This document shows, piece by piece, positions 11,650 through 22,731 of a DNA stretch of 64,000 nt. Under the pieces are notes generated by a model. That model was not told the origin of the DNA and did not search any database. It saw only the letters and a program-made list of their open reading frames with translations. A program made the translations under genes and the position numbers. Position 1 is the stretch's first letter, and each line of letters starts with the position of its first letter. The DNA lies in the NCBI GenBank assembly GCA_030789695.1, contig CM061130.1:14189860-14253859 (forward strand), written 5' to 3'. The DNA is from Scilla litardierei (taxonomy: Eukaryota > Streptophyta > Magnoliopsida > Asparagales > Asparagaceae).

Positions 11650-11795
11650 CTGTAAATTTTACTTGGCCAATTAGATTAGTTATATTATAGAAAGCCAGAT
11701 GATTTTGGCCTAAACAGCTTAATATGTGCACATGTGTATGTAAAGTTAATTGCCAAAACAAATGCGGCTCAACCAGAAAAAATCAACTGCATTAC

Positions 11796-11870
11796 CTGCC
11801 GCAATTGAGATTTTAGCTCCTTCAGCCATTGCCTTTTAGCTTTCTTACGACGTGCAGTTCTAGATGGGAC
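11796..11870 (-). CDS. COILIN: Coilin-like exon C (basic ARRKKAKR region)
   Basis: A 75-bp exon between tctccaccag and gtaatg encodes exactly 25 residues, VPSRTARRKKAKRQWLKEL and six more. The Arg/Lys-rich segment resembles the nuclear-localisation and RNA-binding basic motif of plant coilins. Both splice sites fall on codon boundaries and agree with the exons on each side. Its upstream intron spans 11871-34306 and includes the nested plant-mobile-domain, copia, TRIM and Tat elements. Confidence 0.7.
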
Positions 11871-12129
11871 CTGGTGGAGAATATTTTTACACAATTGTTA
11901 CTTCTGTAGTTTGGCCTAAAATGACATTTGAGTTTAGGGTAAACTAGGAACTAGATGTTTAAGAGAAAAACCAAATATGACATATACTTGAGAAAAGTAT
12001 AACAAAATATCACATGATGTCAATTAGCACTACGAATACCAAAATGAAAAATTTTGGTTTTAAAACAAAAATTAAAAATAATTGGAAAATTCAACCAAAA
12101 AAATAATTAGCAAAATCAACTATATTTGG
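11871..12129. other. Intron sequence next to exon C
   Basis: AT-rich, non-coding. It lies between exon C and the left side of the plant-mobile-domain element. No terminal inverted repeat could be defined here. Confidence 0.4.
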
Positions 12130-12174
12130 CCATGTCAGCGGCCAGGGTTGCTGGACTGGGCAAGTTTGGGGTTG

Positions 12175-12297
12175 GCCGCACTTGACAAGTGCGGCTTCTA
12201 TCACTAGTAGGGCATGTGACTTGAGTCGCGGGCCTATTTACTAGCCAAACTTAGCAAGTGCGGCCAATTTTGCCGCACTTGGCAAGTGCGGCAAAAT
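12175..12297. repeat. Cluster of GCCGCACTTG palindromes
   Basis: Two palindromes share the same core: 12175-12195 with 10-bp arms around one base, and 12267-12297 with perfect 15-bp arms around one base (arm ATTTTGCCGCACTTG). A single arm copy, aagtgcggcc, sits near 12256. They lie just upstream of the untranslated exon of the mobile-domain element and may be regulatory or transposase-binding sites of that element; function is inference. Confidence 0.8.
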
Positions 12298-12975
12298 CGA
12301 TTTATATTAGCGGCTTACGCCCGACCCAACACTTGTGCGAACGAAAACATTCGATAAACCGACGGCAAGAAGAAGACCTTCTCTACTCGGCCGCCCCTTT
12401 GAATGTCGACCTCACAACAGCAAAGCCCTTCAATCCTTCGCGCTCAACCTCGTGAGTATTACTTCAATTCGTGGGTCCTTAGTTAGGGTTGGGTATGTGG
12501 AGAAGATGGTAAGGGTTAGAGTTATGTATGTGTTGATTGTTTGTGGAGATTATGGTTATTAGGTGTGTGGTGATTGTTTGTAGATATTATGATTAGGGTT
12601 AGGGTAAATTTTGAGGAGAATATGGTTAGGGTTTAAGAAGTAGATTTTTAATAGTGTCATATTATACAAATCATGGTAAAATGTTGAATTATTGCTTAGG
12701 CTACCCTAGGAATTGGGTTATTGTTAAAAAGGTTAAATATGTTGAATCATGTGACTTAGGGATAGGTATATGCATATTGATGAATGTTAACAGACTTACT
12801 ATGTGATGTTTATTTCCATGGCTCGATCATTGGCACCTCTTGGACCGTTTCTTACAAAGTTCAATTGATTAAGTTTAAATTGTTTAAAGAGATGCACGAA
12901 TTAAAGTTCCATTTACTAGTGTGATTTCTTTTGCCTTATTAAACATTCTTTTTGCAAATTGTAGGATAATGTATC

Positions 12976-14672
12976 ATGGAGGAGGCGGAACACATATCTG
13001 ATGTGGTCTTGTATGATTAGGCTCACCATCGTTCTACACAGATCTAACATGGACATGTATGAATATTCATGGTGATAATGTTAGAAAATTTAAATATGAT
13101 GACATGCAGAAAATTAATTAATGCAGTATTGTTTGCAGGTGGCTATGATAGGAGTTGTGGATCACGCATGCAGACATTCTGAATGGCAATAGATTAGTGT
13201 GTGGTGCATTAAATTAAAATATCTGGGTTACACGTATGTGCAAGGTTGAAGTGGATACGGCTGGACCATGCACTATTAACAACGTTGGTTAAGAGATGGA
13301 GGCCCGAGACAGATACATGTCATATGCGATATGGGGAGATGACGATTAAAAAGCAAGAGGTGGCAGTCATCACGAGCCTACCTGTTGACGGGAGCCCCGT
13401 TTATCGAGGTAGACGACGACATACAATATGGGTACATTTGATGGAGCGCCTCCTGGGACAGGCATCCATTGAAAACCAAGGAGCCAATGTGAAGCTTAGT
13501 TGACTGCGTGAAACTTTTATGGTTTTTCCTGATGAAGCAACAGATGTGCACATTCAACAATATGCACGGACATACATGCTACATATAATCGGAACCTTAT
13601 TGGTTCCAGATCAAAACAAAGGATCGATGCACCTACATTGGTTGGATAAGCTGGAGGATTTCGAGGACATTGGAGGCTATTCCTGGGGAAATGAGTGCTG
13701 GCACATATGTATTCTGAGTTAAGGTGGCAAGAATGCAAACAACTGATTTATATGTATGCGGCACAGTGTTGCATCTATAAAAAATTTTACTTTTATAATA
13801 TTGTGATATGTGTATATATATTTTAACAATCACTGACAAATTCATATATATATGTATATGTATGGTCCTGAGAGAGATTGCATATAGGACGGCCCACATA
13901 CATCCAAAATGTATTAGATGGAACCGTCCCCTTAGGGTGCATATGAAACGTATCGCAATCATTTTGTGAAACTCCACATGGGAACCTCGAGATGTATAGA
14001 AACGAGCTTGACTCGTTAGAGAGCACACATGTATGAATTTATAAATTTTATATCATTAGTTGAAATAATGATATATATTTGTATATTACGTAGTCTAATG
14101 ATTTATTTATGTTATTCATGCCTATTAGGTTATCTGAGAGCCATATAATGAGCGATTCGATCATCTTCATCTTTTATGTTTAGCAACTCCCAGAATCTGG
14201 CGTGCACGTGTACCCTTATTCTGCTGGAAGGATATGGAGATGCATGTGCCAGACCATGTTGTAGCAATTTGGTTTAGCTCAGCACATCATTGTTGCGGTC
14301 CCAGTAATGCCAGTGAAGACATGTATGTTCCCTCAACAATGGGTTGATGCCACCGTGGAGCCTCTCGCGGCATGGGAGCAGAAAGATGACCTAATTATTG
14401 AGGTGATGGATGTCGTATCGTTAAATGATTATATGCACTGGCATTGGTGTTGGTGGATCACGAGGCGATGGATATATACTAGGCAGGAGCCTCCATACAT
14501 GCCACGTGGTCCCATCGAGCGCCAAATAGTAAACACTATCTTCATGCTAAATTTCTTTTATAGTATGACTCTTATAACTTAAATGCTTCTTTATCACTTT
14601 GTTTTACAAACTGATGCATTACTTGACATCCACTATATAGTGGCACGTGGATTAGAATAGAACCCACGGTAG
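12976..14672 (+). pseudogene. Plant mobile domain (PMD, aminotransferase-like) pseudogene, 5' part
   Basis: A start at 12976 gives MEEAEHISDVVLYD, then a stop, and AHHRSTQI, matching the usual N-terminus of MAIN-like PMD proteins. The core follows at 13246-13738: LVKRWRPETDTCHMRYGEMTIKKQEVA, SLPVDGSPVYRG, a stop, then RETFMVFPDEATD, QQYARTYMLHIIGTLL, HLHWLDKLEDFEDIGGYSWG. A later exon-like block at 14307-14582 has MHWHWCWWITRRWIYTRQEP. A 5' leader exon ends CTCGTGAGTATT near 12451, and introns separate the blocks. Several in-frame stops make it non-functional. PMD proteins act in silencing or spread with transposons; this copy is clearly transposon-like debris. Confidence 0.75.
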
Positions 14673-15473
14673 TGTTGTGCGCAGATGATGCACATCACAA
14701 CGGAATACACAGGATCGACGATGACTGATAACGATGACAATTTAACAAACAAATGAGAAGCACTAAGAAAGATAAGAACTTTAGGTCGTCGACCGGCCAA
14801 GGGAACAACAGTGAGCTTTATTACGAAATGGGAAAACAAATACAAATCTTCTCTCCTCACAACCTTCTCTCTTCACAACTGAAGAAGCACACAATGATCT
14901 CTCCAAAAGCTCACCACAATATCTCCCAAAGTTGGCTCTCACAAAATGATGGCTCAAGATCTCTCCAATGTGTTCATCTATGAACCCTCCTCAAAAACTA
15001 CTTATATATACCCCTAGGGTACAAAAGGTGCCATCGTTGAGGAGTCCCCAAAAGATACGAATCCCGACTTTAACGGAATGCATATCCCATCACAACTCTA
15101 CGCATTTAATGCGCCGAACCCTAGTAGGCATGGACCATACCCTACTGGTCTCTGTCGCATCCAAGTGGGCCCCGCTTCGCACGACCGAGCTTCCTCGTGA
15201 AGGTCGATCGATCCGAAGACCTGACCCAAGCTGTTCGACCCACTAGGTAGGTCGAACCGTAGAGCTGTTGATCCATCTGAGCCGACGACCCTTACGACCC
15301 TTACAACTGAGAGTCTCATGCACTGCTGATGTCTCATAGCTCGGCATTCGACCTATCTAACTTGTGCCGAGTCAGATGGGTCGTATCCGAGCGCAGACGA
15401 GCTATCTCGACACAAGATAGCTCGACTGAATAACCGATGACTCATCAGCGTCGAAATCGAGCGAACTTCCACA
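14673..15473 (-). repeat. Copia 3' LTR (801 bp)
   Basis: Closely similar to the LTR at 29660-31220 after removal of that copy's 763-bp insertion. The sequence between 15474 and about 15495 (reverse complement ctcgccaaggttgagtttg) is the purine-rich primer before the LTR. On the minus strand the LTR starts TGTGGAAGTTCGC and ends GCGCACAACA. Confidence 0.93.
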
Positions 15474-16260
15474 AACTCAACCTTGGCGAGATTTAGGCCT
15501 CGGTCACACACACGACCATCCACGCATCGCCTTGGTCGAGCATCATCTGGTGTTCCCGCCATTTTGCTCTAAAGAGCACAATGCTCCTCTGGGCTACAAC
15601 TGGCTCCACCAAGCCCAACGTCCCTAATGGGGCCGACACATGCGTCATCTCGGAACCACATTGAGAAAGTCCAAACAGTGCTTGAACTTGACTCCCGATA
15701 CAACCATCGTCAGCATGTCTACCGGATTGTCCTCTGTTTCAATCTTCAGCAAGTTGATGTCTTCTTCTTCTCCTACATAGTCACGGACAAAGTGGAATCT
15801 CACATCGACATGCTCAGTCCGAGCAAAGAAGAACTGATTCTTAGACAAGTGCACTGCACTCTGACTATCACAGTGGACGTCATACTTCTTCTGGTAGACT
15901 CTCATATCATTCATCAAGCCCATCAGCCATATCGCCTCTTTCACCACTTCAGTCAGTGCCATATACTCTACCTCCGTAGTAGACAAGGTTACCGTAGACT
16001 GAAGAATACGCCGCCAACAAATAGGAGCGCATGGCAGTGTAAAGATGTAGCTTGTCGTCGATCGCCTCCTATCCAAGTCGCATGTATAGTCGGAGTCGAC
16101 ATAGCCAACAGTGTGCGGACCATGAACACTTTGACCATGAACACTCTGACATCAGTGTGCCATTGATGTATCTTAGTATCCATTGCATTGCTCGTCGGTG
16201 CTCCTTCCACGGATTGTGCATGTATCTACTTACCATGCTAACCGCATTTGATAGGTCGGG
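15474..16260 (-). pseudogene. Copia RNase H domain
   Basis: The frame at 15645-16076 carries the copia RNase H pattern: STVTLSTTEVEYMALTEVVKEAIWL, then HCDSQSAVHLSKN, then EHVDVRFHFVRDYV. The catalytic Glu of TEVEY and Asp of CDSQSA are present. Upstream, near 16100-16260, the conserved segment between RT and RNase H is in another frame (VCQCGRGLDVL is a frame-shifted remnant). The end of the ORF is 150 bp from the 3' LTR. Confidence 0.88.
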
Positions 16261-17462
16261 TCGAGTACAATTTATAGTACATCAAGGCCTCTACCGCATT
16301 GGCATACGGTATGCTCTCCATGAGCTTCTTCTCTTCTTCGTTCTTCGAGCAATACTTGACACGAAGCTTGAAGTGAGGGTGCAAGCGGAGTAGCTACGGA
16401 CTTCATCTTCTCACAGCCAAATATCTGTATAACAGACTTCAAATAGCGACTTTGTGAAAGATGAACTTTACCTCCACTTCGATCTCTTGTGATCTCCATC
16501 CTAAGAATCCTCTGTGCTTCGTATAGGTCCTTCATCTCAAACTCACAACTAAGCTGAGACTTTAATCTCCAAATCTCATCTTCATTCGATGAAGCCAATG
16601 AGCATATCATCGAATAAAGCAAAAGATAGATGAACGACACATCATCCAATTCCCGATAGAACACGAAATGATCATAGGAGTTGTGGACATACCCTTGATC
16701 ATTTGTCATAAAGCGTTTGAAATGCTTATACCATTGTCTTGGCGACTGATTCAGCCAATAGAGCGACTTCTTCAGCCTACATGCAAGACCGTCACCACTC
16801 CCATACCCATCGGACTGAGCCATACAGATCTCCTCGAGCTCTCAGTGCAAGAGCGCTGTCTTGACATTTAGCTGCATCGGTTCAAGGTAAAACTAAGCAA
16901 CTAATGCCAACAGGATCTGAATCGAGCAATGCTTCACCACCGGAGAGAAGACTTCATTGTAATCGACACCTTCCCTCTGTGCATAGCCATTCGCTACAAT
17001 GTGATCTTTGTAGCAAACATCTCCTCCTTCGGCTCCTTCCTTCTTGGTGTAGACTCATTTACACCCAATTGCATTCTTGTCCTTTGAAAGCTCCACGAAA
17101 TCTCATGTCTCATTCTTTTTCAATGATTACATCTCTTCGTCCATCGCCTTTCTCCACCTCTCTAGGTCTTCAGATTGCTCCACCTCTGTGAAATAAGTGG
17201 GAATGTCTATACTTACAGCGGGAAAGGCGAAAGAGACCATTTCCATATCCAGTGCAGGTCGTCGTATCTCACGCTTTAGTCTCGATGTTGCTATGGAATC
17301 CTTTGGCTGAGTCATCTGTGAAGCTGAGCTAACTCCACCATCTGAGCTTGAACCATCAACTCCACCAGCATCTGTCTGGAGTACAGCTTCTACAGCCTCT
17401 AGTGTAGGGTCTAAGTTAGTGACCGACCAATCTGAAACCTCAGACACGTTGTCGTAGACCTA
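16261..17462 (-). pseudogene. Copia reverse transcriptase and upstream linker
   Basis: The frame 17127-17447 holds the Ser/Thr-rich linker and the RT start (LERWRKAMDEEM). The frame 16272-16823 holds LKKSLYWLNQSPRQWYKHF, the usual middle of copia RT, and DLYEAQRILRMEI. The catalytic YVDD segment is replaced by LLLYSMICSLAS through a frameshift, so the active site is gone. The text between 16823 and 17127 is in a further frame. The TRIM insertion begins at 17463. Confidence 0.85.
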
Positions 17463-18260
17463 TGTTAGGATCCCAATTAGTCCCACATCGGAAAGAATAA
17501 GAGAAAATGAAAAGTATTAGTATTAGAGGGCCTCTCCACCTAATACCAATTGGTTTTGGGTTGGATGCTAGCTAATACTTAACAATTTGGGTGTGAGCCC
17601 AATGTGAAGGGCCTGGTATGAATGGGTCCTTAGCTAGGCTATTGTAAGGGGCATGATATGGGATGGGTCACTAACAAATGGACTAGGTTAGGGGCCTAGT
17701 ATAGGCTGGGTCTCTAACAAATGGTATCAGAGCAAGCCACATGCTACGACCCACATTACGGAAGGGGCGACCTGGAGAAGGAGCGACCTAAGAGGGGACG
17801 ACGGGTAAAGGCCGGAGTAGGCCACTTAGAGTGGGTAACCCAGAGTGGGCCGTTGTGGACGGTGCTTGTCGAAAGCGGAAGAGGTGACCTGGGGGAGGAG
17901 CGACCTAAAAGGTGGCGACATGGTAAACCCAGAGTGGGCCACTTAGAGTGGGCACCTCAGAGTGGGCCGTCATGGACGACGTTGTCGGAAGCATGGTGGT
18001 ATATTAGGATCCTAATTAGTCCCACATCGGAAAGAACAAGAGAAAATGAAAAGTATAAGTATCAGAGTGCCTCTCCACCTAATACCAATTGGTTTTGAAT
18101 TGGATGCTAGCTAATACTTAACAATTGGAGGTGTGAGCCCAATGTTAAGGGCCTAGTATGGGATGGGTCCTTAGCTAGGCAATTGTAAGGGGCCTAGTAT
18201 GGGATGGGTCCCTAACAAATGGACTAGGTTAGTGGCCTAATATGAGCTGGGTCTCTAACA
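17463..18260. mobile_element. TRIM (miniature LTR retrotransposon), 798 bp
   Basis: LTR1 is 17463-17719 (257 bp) and LTR2 is 18002-18260 (259 bp). Both start T(G/A)TTAGGATCC and end TCTCTAACA. LTR1 is followed by tggtatcagagc at 17722-17733, a perfect initiator-tRNA-Met primer site. The 280-bp interior is GC-rich, has repeats of agtgggcc and gcgacct, and codes for nothing recognisable. The target duplication is accta and acctg, one mismatch. The LTR carries agtcccacatcgg, a motif shared with many plant TRIM LTRs and with the LTRs at 44784 and 46829. Confidence 0.93.
17722..17733 (+). promoter_or_regulatory. TRIM primer-binding site (tRNA-iMet)
   Basis: The 12-nt string tggtatcagagc directly follows the first TRIM LTR with a two-base spacer. 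It gives the element's orientation as plus strand, opposite to the copia host. Confidence 0.9.
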
Positions 18261-18410
18261 ACCTGATTCAATTGTGTCTGTTCGATCTCCACCTTCCGTT
18301 CATGCTCCTTCAGTAACACCGACTCATCAAACGTTATCTCTGCTCACGATCACTTTCTTCTGTGTCTGACACCATAGTCGATATCCCTTGACACCATTGC
18401 TAAAGCCCAA
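18261..18410 (-). pseudogene. Copia integrase C-terminal fragment
   Basis: The reverse strand reads KKAILLGFSNGVKGYRLWCQTQKKVIVS across 18350-18410 and its duplicate, matching the copia integrase end (normally KAIFLGYSNGVKGYRLW). It lies between the TRIM on its left and a TIR-type insertion on its right. The last 43 bp are repeated beyond that insertion. Confidence 0.8.
18368..18410. repeat. 43-bp direct repeat, left copy
   Basis: The string starting gacaccatagtcgatatc and ending taaagcccaa is copia integrase sequence and recurs exactly at 19422-19464 on the far side of the insertion. Confidence 0.95.
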
Positions 18411-19421
18411 TGTTCTAAATATCGGTCCGATATCCGATATATCGGCCGCAATATCGGTTTTATCACTAGGCCGATACGATATGGGCTTATATATTGAGGT
18501 TTACGATATTTTGAGAAATATCGCTGCAATATCGGGTTGCGACCGATATCGCGGGCCGATATATCCCTTTGAAATATCGAACGCAATTCATAGTTTTTTA
18601 AAAATAAAATTAGCGGGTTGCTCCACTTAAAAGTGGATCCGACCCGAGTCACCTAACCCAATCATTTACTTAAACGACAAGAGGCATCGGGATTTTTAAG
18701 AGATAAGCACTGCTTTTCCCTAATTCTAATCACACCGCTCCGCTCCTCTCGACACCCTGCTCCATACGCCGCTCAGCTCCGTTCGGCGAAAATTTTCGAT
18801 GACAATCGATTGAGCTTCGGAGTCCGGCATTCAATCTTTGCAAGAAAGTGTTTTCCAATCAAGGTGAGTAGTCGAGCCCTTTTTTTCAGTTTTTCAGTTT
18901 TTTCCATTTTTTGATTTTATTTCCTTCCAGTTTTGGGTTTTTTCCCATCGATCGAAGCTTTGACATCCAGGTGTTCGATCTTTGAAAGGGATTTTCCAAT
19001 TAAGTTTAGTATTTACTACTTAGTATTCTTTACCTTTTTCATTTTTTTCATTTTTTTTCTTTTTTTTGAATTTTTTCAGTTGTCGATTTTTTCATTCCAT
19101 CGTTTGTTCTTCTCAAGAGAGGGTTTTCCGATCAAGGTGAGTATTCTTTCCTTTTTTTATATGTTTACATTTTTTTTCAGTTTATGATTTTCATCTTCAC
19201 ACTGTTAATATTGATCCACGTGAATCATATTTTGTAGGTATTTAACTCGCTTGGTTTGCGATCACTTAAAGAAATATTTCACCAAGTGGATGGCCAGTAT
19301 TCACGTTTAATAATGTAAGTATACTCAAAACATACTTTAATTTGAGTTTCTATAGTTTATATTTTCTTAGACACCTATATTATTATTTGACATCAATTTT
19401 TATTCTCTGATATGACACTCC
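18411..19421. mobile_element. Small non-autonomous TIR-type insertion, copy 1 (right end missing)
   Basis: It starts aatgttctaaatatcgg and shares about 300 bp with the insertion at 30274-31036, including tatatcggccgcaatatcgg and the leader-like text around gggttgctccacttaaaagtgg. It ends near gatatgacactcc, where copy 2 continues for another 240 bp, so the right terminus is lost. It is flanked by an exact 43-bp direct repeat of copia sequence (18368-18410 and 19422-19464). Three internal copies of a (c/t)aaggtgagt-like motif lie near 18860, 18995 and 19135. No coding capacity. Confidence 0.75.
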
Positions 19422-19464
19422 GACACCATAGTCGATATCCCTTGACACCATTGCTAAAGCCCAA
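19422..19464. repeat. 43-bp direct repeat, right copy
   Basis: Exact repeat of 18368-18410. From here the copia integrase continues as expected (caagatggctttcttggt, reverse strand TKKAIL), so the duplication happened on insertion or repair. Confidence 0.95.
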
Positions 19465-20570
19465 CAAGATGGCTTTCTTGGTTTGAGCATCGAGTTTGTC
19501 TTCCTTTACGGCGTAGTAGCTCGGACAGCCCCAAACTCGTAATGATCCATAGTCGAAAACTGGCTTTTCCGATCAGACCTCCAATGGTCCCAATGCAACA
19601 GATGGTAGCTGATTGACCAACTAGGTCGTGTATGCCAGGGCCTCCGCCCAAAACTCCTTCGATAGGCCGGCTGTTGACAACATGCATCGAGCTTTCTCAA
19701 GCAAATTCCAATTCATCCTCTCAGCTACACCATTCTGCTGCGACGTACCACTAACAGTGAAGTGTCTCTGAATCCCTTCTGATCAGCAAAACATCTCACA
19801 GAGATATGACATATACTCTCCACCAATGTCACTTTGGAGACGCCTGACCTTCCAACATGTCTGAGTCTCAACCAGCTTCTTCAACTCGATGAAATTGTTA
19901 AAAACTTGGTCTTTTGACTTCAGAGGAAACACCCACACCATGCGTGAGAAATCGTCGATAAACAACACAAAGTAGTGTTTCCCTCTCAATGAGGCCGACC
20001 TACTCGGCCCCCACACATCGGTGTGCACATAGTCAAGCGCTCCCTTCATACTGTGGATGGCCGTCCCAAATGAAGCACGTGTCTATTTCCCACACACATA
20101 GTGCTTGCAGAACTCGATCTTCCCGATCTTGGCAACTTTCAGACGATCTCCGACGATCAACTTCTGCAAAGCTTTCTCGCCCACATGTCCAAGACGCATG
20201 TGCCACAATAATAAGTCGTCCGATCGCCTCACGAGTCAGAGATGTTATGCCAGCTACACCGAACCAACCAAGTAATAGAGGTTGCATTGTTGCTACCCCT
20301 TCATCACAATCATTGCTCCTCGGGTCACCCTCAGAGCTACATTCTCCATCATCACTCGACAGCCCTTGGCTTCGAGAGAACCGAGTGATATGAGATTACG
20401 CTTTAGGTCGGGAACAAAGCATATCGCATCGATGTCTCATGTAACACAGTCACTCATCCTCATCCGTACTGCCCCGATGTCTGATGTGCTACAGGCTCGG
20501 TCATCGCCCAGCAAGACCGCACTCTTAGATATGCGGTCGAATATCGGTCGCATAATCGACTATTTCTTTA
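19465..20570 (-). pseudogene. Copia integrase core
   Basis: The frame 19783-20049 reads ALDYVHTDVWGPSRSASLRGKHYFVLFIDDFSRMVWVFPLKSK and then RLQSDIGGEYMS, the D,D part of the copia integrase catalytic triad. The Glu-bearing block continues at 19454-19700 in shifted frames (ERMNWNLLEKARCML is the decayed form of the usual segment). The zinc-binding N-terminus would be at 20050-20290 and is seen in frame-shifted pieces with KIEFCKHYV. Stops and frameshifts break it. Confidence 0.85.
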
Positions 20571-21345
20571 GACGTTAGGCTCATAGACTGCGCGCATAAT
20601 GAAACCGCCTTTTATAACACTGCTTACCCCTTCGCGAAAGGTCGTAAAGTCCTCTCGTTGTGGCTTCATATGGAACGAGCACCCAACCATCTGACATAAC
20701 GCCCTCCAAAGCACCGACCAGAACCCACTCCTCGACCTCAGTGCCCTTCGCAACGTTGGCTGTTGCGACGTGCTTATTCTTCGCCTTTGGACAGTCTCTG
20801 ACCCAATGTCCTCTTTCTCTACAAAAAGCATATTGGTCCTTTGCTAAGCCTTTGCGTTGAGGGCTTCTGCTATTGTCTCTAGACTTAGATCTGAAATACC
20901 ACTTCCTTGCTTCACCCTTTTCTCCACTACGACCTCTTACGACTACGACCTCTTACGATTGTAAGAGTGTCACTGGCTCGGCTTTCGGTGTCTACAATCG
21001 TTCTTCCTGAACTCGTTGCTCGTAAGAGCATTTGACACCTCTTCAAATGTAATCGATTTTTTACCATAAGTAAGAACCGACACCAAGTACTCATATTCAA
21101 TGGGAAAGAGTTAAGCAGAATCATCGACTTGTCTTCATCATCAACATTCACATTGACGTTTTTCAGATTGGTAAGAAGCTTGGTGTAGTAGTCGAGGTGT
21201 TCCTCCATAGAAACCACCTCGGCTAACTTCAAACCAAAAAGCTTCTTCGTCAAGTGTAGCCGGTTCTGTATATTATTTTTCATGTACTTGTTGCCAAGCT
21301 CCTTTTAGAACTTGCTTGCACTTATCTCCTCCATATATGGATATT
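20571..21345 (-). pseudogene. Copia gag C-terminal half with zinc knuckle
   Basis: The frame 20927-21283 has NRLHLTKKLFGLKLAEVVSMEEHLDYYTKLLTNL, the UBN2-type copia gag. Downstream, at about 20780-20830, the reverse strand reads FCRERGHWVRDCPKAKNK, a CCHC knuckle whose first Cys is replaced by Tyr. The protease region after it is not recognisable. The gag is interrupted at 21345-21350 by the Tat element; its N-terminal half is at 29338-29610. Confidence 0.85.
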
Positions 21346-21350
21346 CTTCT
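21346..21350. repeat. Target-site duplication of the Tat element, left
   Basis: The 5 bp cttct directly before the LTR is identical to 29332-29336 after the other LTR. Confidence 0.93.
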
Positions 21351-22375
21351 TGTTTACGGGTGTTTTCTCACCACTGAATCGTTGACCGACGACTGTACAG
21401 TCAACGTGGTCAAGGGGTCGGTTGAGATCCCTTAGATACGTCAAGCTCACGTGCGCTCAGCGTGGGTCAGAGATGGAATCGAGATTGAGCGTCGGTCCTC
21501 GACTGAAACGGAGCAGAGCGGAGGCCTCGGCTCTGTTCGTTGGGCTCGACCTCGGTTGGACGGGCGTCGAGGGATAGCCTCGGCGCTTCGCTCGGTGCTC
21601 GGTCTTCGGTCGGTAGCCACACCCGCTAGCCGCGAGGGTGGTCGTCGGGCGCTGAGGGTTAGCCTCGGCGCCTCGGTCAGCTTCTTCCTGAATAGACGAG
21701 AAACTCGTCAGGGTGGCCGGACCTTAGTTCCGGCCGAATCCCCTCCAATGCCTAAGTCAGATCAAGATATGAAGAGTAGTAATACAAAGTGTTAGTTCAC
21801 GATATATTTATGTTTGTTCATCATCCAAAACCAAATACGGGGAGTCCAATACTCAACATACTCAACGGGGTTGGTATGACTCGAGAGGAGATCGATACGC
21901 TGACCCTCGGCACGAGCAGAGGGAGGGAGAGAAATGGCGGAAACCAAAAGTCGTTGAGGGACTACCTCAGATTTGGGTACCTGGAATTCGATCCCCTTCT
22001 TAGTCGTCCTTCCGGTCCTTTTATAGGGTCTCCGCCACGATTGCCCCGATCCACGTTCTCCGTCCGCCTCCTTTCATGCCCCCGCGATCCGCCTCCTTTC
22101 ATGCCCCGCGATCCGCCTCCTTCCCCGCCCTGACGTGCATCGTGGGGAGGCGTTTATTAACGGGCCTCTTAATGGTCATTAAGGGGATGCGGGTTCAAGG
22201 AAACGGCTATTTCTGAGGAGCACGAGCTGATCGTGGATCCCCGGGGGCAGACTGGTCCGGCTTCGAGTTTTATTCGTGGGCCTCGTCAGGCGGGCCCAAT
22301 CTTGTTTGCGGGCTTCCCGTTCATGGCCGGGCCTCGGGTCTCTACTTCTTGGACTTCTCCAAAACAGTCGTATCA
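21351..22375 (-). repeat. Tat 3' LTR (1,025 bp)
   Basis: Nearly the same as 28412-29331 but longer: it holds an extra segment of about 85 bp near 21780-21862 and an extra copy of a short ccgcgatccgcctcc-type unit near 22085-22110. Open frames inside the LTR are not genes. Confidence 0.95.
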
Positions 22376-22392
22376 ATTGCCCCTATCTTCCG
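22376..22392 (-). promoter_or_regulatory. Tat polypurine tract
   Basis: On the minus strand ggaagataggggcaat directly precedes the LTR start TGATACGACTG, the expected plus-strand DNA primer position. Confidence 0.75.
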
Positions 22393-22731
22393 GGCCGTTC
22401 GGTTTCAGCCGGTTCGGTTCGGGCGATGTGACTGTTGGGGGTTTGACATGCGCGTCAGTCGAGGCATGCCCATTAAATGGGGTCATCATGACACGGCCCG
22501 TTTGATCTCCTCCCGGTGCGGGTTTCGAAACGCCGCCGATCCTCTGATACTGCCACGTGTTCCTCTCCGAACGATTTGAATTCCTCGATTGCTTTGCATA
22601 TAAAGACGCCGGCTTCCCAAGCTTCGATTCTTTCGCGCTCTTCTGATCTTGGTTTTGCAAGCTCCCTCTTTCCGTCGTCTTTCTCCCTTCAGCTCCTTCT
22701 CAAGATAACCTCCTTTTTCTTCTTTTGTCCC

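Noticed and set aside
13633..14028. 131-residue minus-strand frame
   Set aside because: It is the antisense shadow of the mobile-domain pseudogene and its intron.
17720..17735. tggtatcagagc as part of a tRNA gene
   Set aside because: It is complementary to the 3' end of initiator tRNA-Met and sits directly after an LTR; no cloverleaf can be formed around it.
21451..21795. Open frames inside the Tat LTRs (also at 28512-28955)
   Set aside because: They occur in both LTR copies and have no domain; GC-rich LTR sequence explains the absence of stops.
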